Source: Nitrospira sp. (GTDB lineage Bacteria; Nitrospirota; Nitrospiria; Nitrospirales; Nitrospiraceae). Taken from it: 10,000 nt of DNA. Of this stretch, positions 7,462-10,000 are shown piece by piece. The DNA lies in the NCBI GenBank assembly GCA_020216985.1, contig JAIWOH010000200.1:1-10000 (forward strand). Direction: 5' to 3'. The position numbers and the translations under genes are program-made. The notes under the pieces are model-generated. The model searched no databases. It had not been told where the DNA came from and was given only the letters and a program-made list of their open reading frames with translations. Position 1 is the first letter of the stretch. Every line of letters starts with the position of its first letter.

Positions 7462-7499
7462 AAAAAACACGGCCTCAAGGAAGCTTCCTTGAGGCCGTG
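7462..7499 (-). terminator. Perfect 32-bp palindromic terminator
   Basis: Positions 7468-7499 are a perfect inverted repeat (16+16, with AAGCTT at the centre), forming a stem of about 14 bp with a 4-nt loop. On the minus strand it is followed at once by six U (A tract 7462-7467), so it is a strong intrinsic terminator for the cupredoxin gene, 63 nt past its stop. On the plus strand there is no clean T tract, but the hairpin lies 86 nt past the ferredoxin stop and may also protect or weakly end that transcript. Confidence 0.92.
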
Positions 7500-7562
7500 C
7501 GTCACATTTCCCCAGCCTGATGTTTTGATTCAATCAGCGTGATTCGCAACTCTCCTGAGACG

Positions 7563-8042
7563 TTATTTCAACATGAGCAATTTGCCGCCGACATGAGCGG
7601 GATGTAAATGGCAGCGATACTCCAACACTGTCCCGGCCGCATAGAACAGATCGCTGGTCGGAACGCCGATATATTGCGTTTCCCCCGGTTTCAAAACCAA
7701 CTTTGTATCCAACACCGTCGGCGTTGTGTGATCCGTCGCCGTGGCCGTGAGATGAAACCCGTGCTCCGCCGTAGCCTTATTGGTGACCTTTAACAACACA
7801 GGCGACCCCGCTCGGGTCTTAAAGTCGATGACGGTCATCGGTGGATACCATGTTTTCATTTCTCCGATTTCAATGGAGTAGAACGCGGCATCGACCGTCA
7901 ATTCTTTGAAAGGCTGCCCGACGACCGATCCCGTTTCCAAGCTGCCGACTTCAACGCCGCCGGCTTGAAGCGCGTACGCGGCCGACGTTCCGGCCACCAT
8001 CATCCCTAAACTCACAAAGAGCACACTCGTCATCTTACCCAT
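7563..8042 (-). CDS. Exported nitrosocyanin-like cupredoxin
   Basis: The 159-residue protein begins with a Sec signal peptide (MGKMTSVLFVSLGMMVAGTSAAYA, probable cleavage near 24-26), so it acts in the periplasm. The mature part is a cupredoxin: VLLKVTNKATAEHGFHLTA (82-100), VLKPGETQYIGVPTSDLFYAAGTVLEYRCHLHPAHVGGKLLML (116-158). Candidate copper ligands are His94 or His97, Cys144, His147 and His150. The VTNK..GF strand and the CxLHP motif resemble nitrosocyanin of ammonia oxidisers as I recall it (CQLHPxxxH, with a Glu ligand before GF). Here the residue before GF is His94, with Glu93 next to it, and the last His is at Cys+6 instead of Cys+8. No Met ligand follows, unlike plastocyanin or azurin. 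The role is probably electron transfer or copper/NO handling, but this is inference. The ATG has GGGAGG 6 nt upstream. Confidence 0.85.
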   Translation of the reverse strand: MGKMTSVLFVSLGMMVAGTSAAYALQAGGVEVGSLETGSVVGQPFKELTVDAAFYSIEIGEMKTWYPPMTVIDFKTRAGSPVLLKVTNKATAEHGFHLTATATDHTTPTVLDTKLVLKPGETQYIGVPTSDLFYAAGTVLEYRCHLHPAHVGGKLLMLK

Positions 8043-8378
8043 TCCGTACCTCCCTCGCGAAATGCAGATAAAGTGATTAGGCCGGTGAAGCCTGCCTCAA
8101 TAAGATGTTATGGAAGACCGATGGATTCCCCAAATCATCGAGACCGGTTATGAAACCCATCTTGTAGGCACGCGGATGCGAATCAGGGGGAAGTGTATAG
8201 CACAGTGGTTAAAAGGGAAGCAACCGGGCAGGGGAAACGAGGGAGCCGGAGCCAGCGGATCCTGTGCGTGTTTCTGCGAGGAGGAAAGATCCGGATCAAC
8301 AAGGGAACTCCTGCATACGTGCAACACGTCTTCAGTCAAATTGAACGCCGACAAAATTATCTTGCTCCGCTCAAATGC
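8043..8378. other. 336-nt stretch without a supportable gene
   Basis: The first 14 bases hold the cupredoxin Shine-Dalgarno (8049-8056 on the minus strand). Its promoter is presumably within the next 60 bases, but no convincing -35/-10 pair is seen. The remainder has short open frames on both strands whose translations are low-complexity or basic and resemble no family, and none has a good ribosome-binding site. A purine-rich plus-strand run (about 8185-8300) has no tRNA T-arm and no clear hairpin. It may contain the 3' end of the lipoprotein transcript or a small RNA, but I see no positive evidence. Confidence 0.5.
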
Positions 8379-8828
8379 TCAGCGGGCGTTCAATGTCTCC
8401 CGTGTTCCCGGCGTGCATTCCTCGCGTTTCCAGCTTTTCAATACCCGATCTTCCGTGAAGGTCAACAGATAGCGATAGCAGTATAACGTCGGTTTCGGCT
8501 GCTCGGTCGGCCTACCCACGAGCGACCCGACCGATTGAGAGGCTTCCACCAAGAACGTTGGAGTCCAGGTTGCTAATTCCTGATCGCTTAAAGCAACTCG
8601 ATAGGTCCAGAGACTATCGCCACCCAGAGCCGGATTCTTCGCCGTGTGCGGCGGCCCCAGCCTGTCTCGGACCTCATCTTGGGTCAATCGCCCGACCCCT
8701 CGTTTGAAATAGCCGTCCCACGCCGGCCCGCTGCATGCGGCAAGAAGTCCGGCAAAGGCCACCAGCCCCAGCGCTCGCAACCGGATCGATCGATACGTGG
8801 ACGAAGGGGAAGAAGAGAAAAACTTCAT
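8379..8828 (-). CDS. Lipoprotein with BamE/SmpA-like segment
   Basis: The 149-residue precursor has a basic N-terminus, a hydrophobic stretch (LRALGLVAFAGLLAAC) and a lipobox LAAC with Cys32 as the lipidated residue. The next residues are Ser33-Gly34, with no Asp at +2, which favours the outer membrane. The segment GRLTQDEVRDRLGPPHTAKNPALGGDSLWTYR (46-77) follows the BamE/SmpA pattern: a helix with T..EV...LG.P and then a strand with W.Y. A second strand TLYCYRYLLTFTEDRVLKSWKREEC (114-138) matches the family's last strands. Cys117 and Cys138 could pair. BamE is part of the outer-membrane beta-barrel assembly machine; this protein may only share the fold. The start ATG at 8828 has no Shine-Dalgarno; the preceding bases are T-rich. 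It is divergent from the CBS-domain gene. Confidence 0.72.
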   Translation of the reverse strand: MKFFSSSPSSTYRSIRLRALGLVAFAGLLAACSGPAWDGYFKRGVGRLTQDEVRDRLGPPHTAKNPALGGDSLWTYRVALSDQELATWTPTFLVEASQSVGSLVGRPTEQPKPTLYCYRYLLTFTEDRVLKSWKREECTPGTRETLNAR

Positions 8829-8835
8829 AATAAAA

Positions 8836-8865
8836 AAATTACGTTACACCGGTCCTCTCGGTCAA
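8836..8865 (-). promoter_or_regulatory. Weak candidate promoter for the lipoprotein gene
   Basis: On the minus strand TTGACC (8865-8860, five of six to consensus) is followed after 18 nt by TAATTT (8841-8836), a poor -10 box. Initiation would fall at about the first base of the coding region, consistent with the missing Shine-Dalgarno. Confidence 0.3.
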
Positions 8866-8936
8866 TGCAACCGGAGGAATGAGGATTCCGATCCGTCTCG
8901 CCTTAAGTATTGGACAAATGTTCCGATACGGCCACT

Positions 8937-8941
8937 GAGGA
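8937..8941 (+). promoter_or_regulatory. Shine-Dalgarno deciding the CBS-protein start
   Basis: GAGGA 8 nt before the ATG at 8950 supports a start at MPILVAINGIVQP. The frame is open back to 8797, but that stretch runs antisense into the divergent lipoprotein gene and has no family similarity. Confidence 0.7.
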
Positions 8942-8949
8942 CTTTCAGT

Positions 8950-9567
8950 ATGCCGATTCTCGTCGCCATCAACGGCATCGTGCAACCCCACCCCCCTAAA
9001 CCGGTAGGTCCGCGATATGCGCCGAGCCACTTAGCCGAGACACGAGACCATTCAGGCCGACATCCGTCTACGCCCGACGATCAAGCGGCCTCAGCCGCAC
9101 AACGAGCCTACCATCAACAGACCCATCAGGAATCACAGTCGAGACCGGCGGTCATCGCCCGAGATTTAATGACGTCGCCCGTCATCACTCTGTCCTCCGA
9201 CAGCACTCTGAACGACGCTTGGACCGTGATGACACGGAAACGATTCCGGCACATTCCCATCACGTCACTGGACGGGACCCTCGTCGGAATGGTGTCCGAG
9301 CGTGACCTGCTGATTCACGCGCCCGAACTGATTGCCGGACTGCCGTCACCCCAGGGCGAACGTCTGAAACTAGCCGAGATCATGATCACGCGCGTCTTCT
9401 CGGCAACCGTCACAACGGATATCCGTGAGATCGCCCGCATCATGCTGGACGAGCGAATCCACGCCGTGCCTATTCTCGATGGGAACCGCCATCCGATAGG
9501 GATCGTTTCATCACGAGACATCCTGCAAGGAGTCGCCAACCATGGTCCCCTTGAACTGTGGACTTGA
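8950..9567 (+). CDS. Two-CBS-domain protein
   Basis: The 205-residue protein has tandem CBS domains, a Bateman module that usually binds adenine nucleotides. CBS1 spans about 68-122 (IARDLMTSPVITLSSDSTLNDAWTVM, then FRHIPITSLDGTLVGMVSERDLL). CBS2 spans about 141-195 (LAEIMITRVFSATVTTDIREIARIML, then IHAVPILDGNRHPIGIVSSRDIL). The G.VSERD and GIVSSRD strands are the usual ligand-contact positions. Residues 1-66 are a separate segment, MPILVAINGIVQPHPP followed by a polar His/Gln/Ala-rich stretch, with no recognised domain. No membrane segment or catalytic domain is present, so this is probably a soluble energy-status or regulatory adaptor whose partner is not evident. It is divergent from the lipoprotein and convergent with the MEKHLA gene; no clear terminator follows in 9568-9689. 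Confidence 0.88.
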   Translation: MPILVAINGIVQPHPPKPVGPRYAPSHLAETRDHSGRHPSTPDDQAASAAQRAYHQQTHQESQSRPAVIARDLMTSPVITLSSDSTLNDAWTVMTRKRFRHIPITSLDGTLVGMVSERDLLIHAPELIAGLPSPQGERLKLAEIMITRVFSATVTTDIREIARIMLDERIHAVPILDGNRHPIGIVSSRDILQGVANHGPLELWT

Positions 9568-9689
9568 GTGCCACTGTTGCAGCTTGCGTGTTTGACAACG
9601 TCCCGGATTCCCGCCCCTCATTCCAGAGCATGCCATCGGAGACGAGTACGGATTACGGGCATCTCCCTCTTTGAGGTGGACGCTCGGCT

Positions 9690-10000
9690 TCAGCGTATGT
9701 CTTGCCAAGTTCCAAACGTTGCCGCTTGTCCGACGAGACGGCCATGATCATCCAGCACGTTCCATAGGATCGCGTCCGTTACGAGAAACCGACGGCCCGT
9801 CGCGGATATGCGGACTCCTCGATAGCCTTCCACATACCCCCGCTCCTGCGCCGCCGCCAATATCCTCCGCCGTTCTTCCTGATGAACGGGCTCCGCCGTC
9901 ATGCGCGAGGGAGTGCGGATGAACCGATCCCAATCCATTTCCCAGAGTCGTAATGCCACTTGGTTTCCATAATTCAGGACAGGATCCGGCTCGGTGCCAT
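9690..10000 (-). CDS. MEKHLA-domain protein, C-terminal part, cut by window edge
   Basis: The visible 103 residues read GTEPDPVLNYGNQVALRLWEMDWDRF, then SRMTAEPVHQEERRRILAAAQERGYVEGYRGVRISATGRRFLVTDAILWNVLDDHGRLVGQAATF and the end. This is the C-terminal pattern of the MEKHLA domain: YGN.VALRLWE, P.R.TAEP..R.ER, GY..GYRGVRIS..GRRF, WN..D..G...GQAATF. The domain is PAS-like in shape and occurs in plant HD-ZIP III proteins and in stand-alone bacterial proteins; a sensory role is assumed from this likeness, not shown. A GTG at 9959 could look like a start, but the family pattern continues in frame upstream to position 10000, so the gene is truncated by the window, not short. The stop at 9690 faces the CBS gene across a 122-nt gap. 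Confidence 0.85.
   Translation of the reverse strand, partial: GTEPDPVLNYGNQVALRLWEMDWDRFIRTPSRMTAEPVHQEERRRILAAAQERGYVEGYRGVRISATGRRFLVTDAILWNVLDDHGRLVGQAATFGTWQDIR

Noticed and set aside
8185..8260. A D-arm-like string (TAGCACAGTGGTTAAAA) suggesting a tRNA
   Set aside because: No acceptor stem, no anticodon arm and no GTTCGA-type T-arm can be found at the right distances.
8110..8486. Overlapping short plus-strand frames between cupredoxin and lipoprotein genes
   Set aside because: They have no ribosome-binding site or family resemblance, and they run antisense into the lipoprotein gene.
8879..8938. A 19-codon frame (MRIPIRLALSIGQMFRYGH) in the leader of the CBS gene
   Set aside because: The GGAGG is too close to the ATG and the peptide resembles nothing; chance is the simpler explanation.
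9511..9708. A 65-codon minus-strand frame spanning the CBS-MEKHLA gap
   Set aside because: It overlaps the ends of both flanking genes, has no ribosome-binding site and has no recognisable sequence.

Overview
The window looks like a chromosomal segment of a GC-rich Gram-negative bacterium. Protein style and gene content (a nitrosocyanin-like cupredoxin, a CBS-domain protein of a familiar Nitrospira type, and a rimP-nusA-infB-ylxP cluster) suggest Nitrospira or a close relative in the Nitrospirota. That assignment is inference from recalled similarity, not a search.

Positions 1-4600 (minus strand) hold the conserved transcription/translation operon, read right to left: rimP (30S maturation), nusA (elongation/antitermination factor), infB (initiation factor IF2) and the start of ylxP/DUF503, which runs off the left edge. 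A candidate sigma70 promoter and a TTG start with a strong Shine-Dalgarno lie just in front of rimP. An intrinsic terminator at 4556-4582 separates this operon from the genes upstream.

Positions 4630-6850 (minus strand) hold four same-strand genes, read right to left: a membrane-anchored DUF192 protein, a small Rieske [2Fe-2S] ferredoxin, a chagasin/I42-like beta-sandwich protein, and a D-amino-acid transaminase whose catalytic residues are all visible. The last two are separated by only 5 nt and are probably translationally coupled.

Positions 6880-7500 hold a plus-strand 2[4Fe-4S] ferredoxin of the YfhL/Allochromatium type, with a good promoter about 120 nt upstream of its start. It converges on a minus-strand exported cupredoxin (7563-8042), and a perfect 32-bp palindromic terminator lies between them. 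Positions 8043-8378 carry no gene I can support. A minus-strand outer-membrane-type lipoprotein with a BamE/SmpA-like segment (8379-8828) is divergent from a plus-strand two-CBS-domain protein (8950-9567). The right edge cuts a minus-strand MEKHLA-domain protein.

I found no mobile elements, CRISPR arrays, rRNA or tRNA genes. The most interesting items are the nitrosocyanin-like cupredoxin with an altered ligand set and the I42-like protein that keeps the fold signature but has lost the canonical inhibitory loops.
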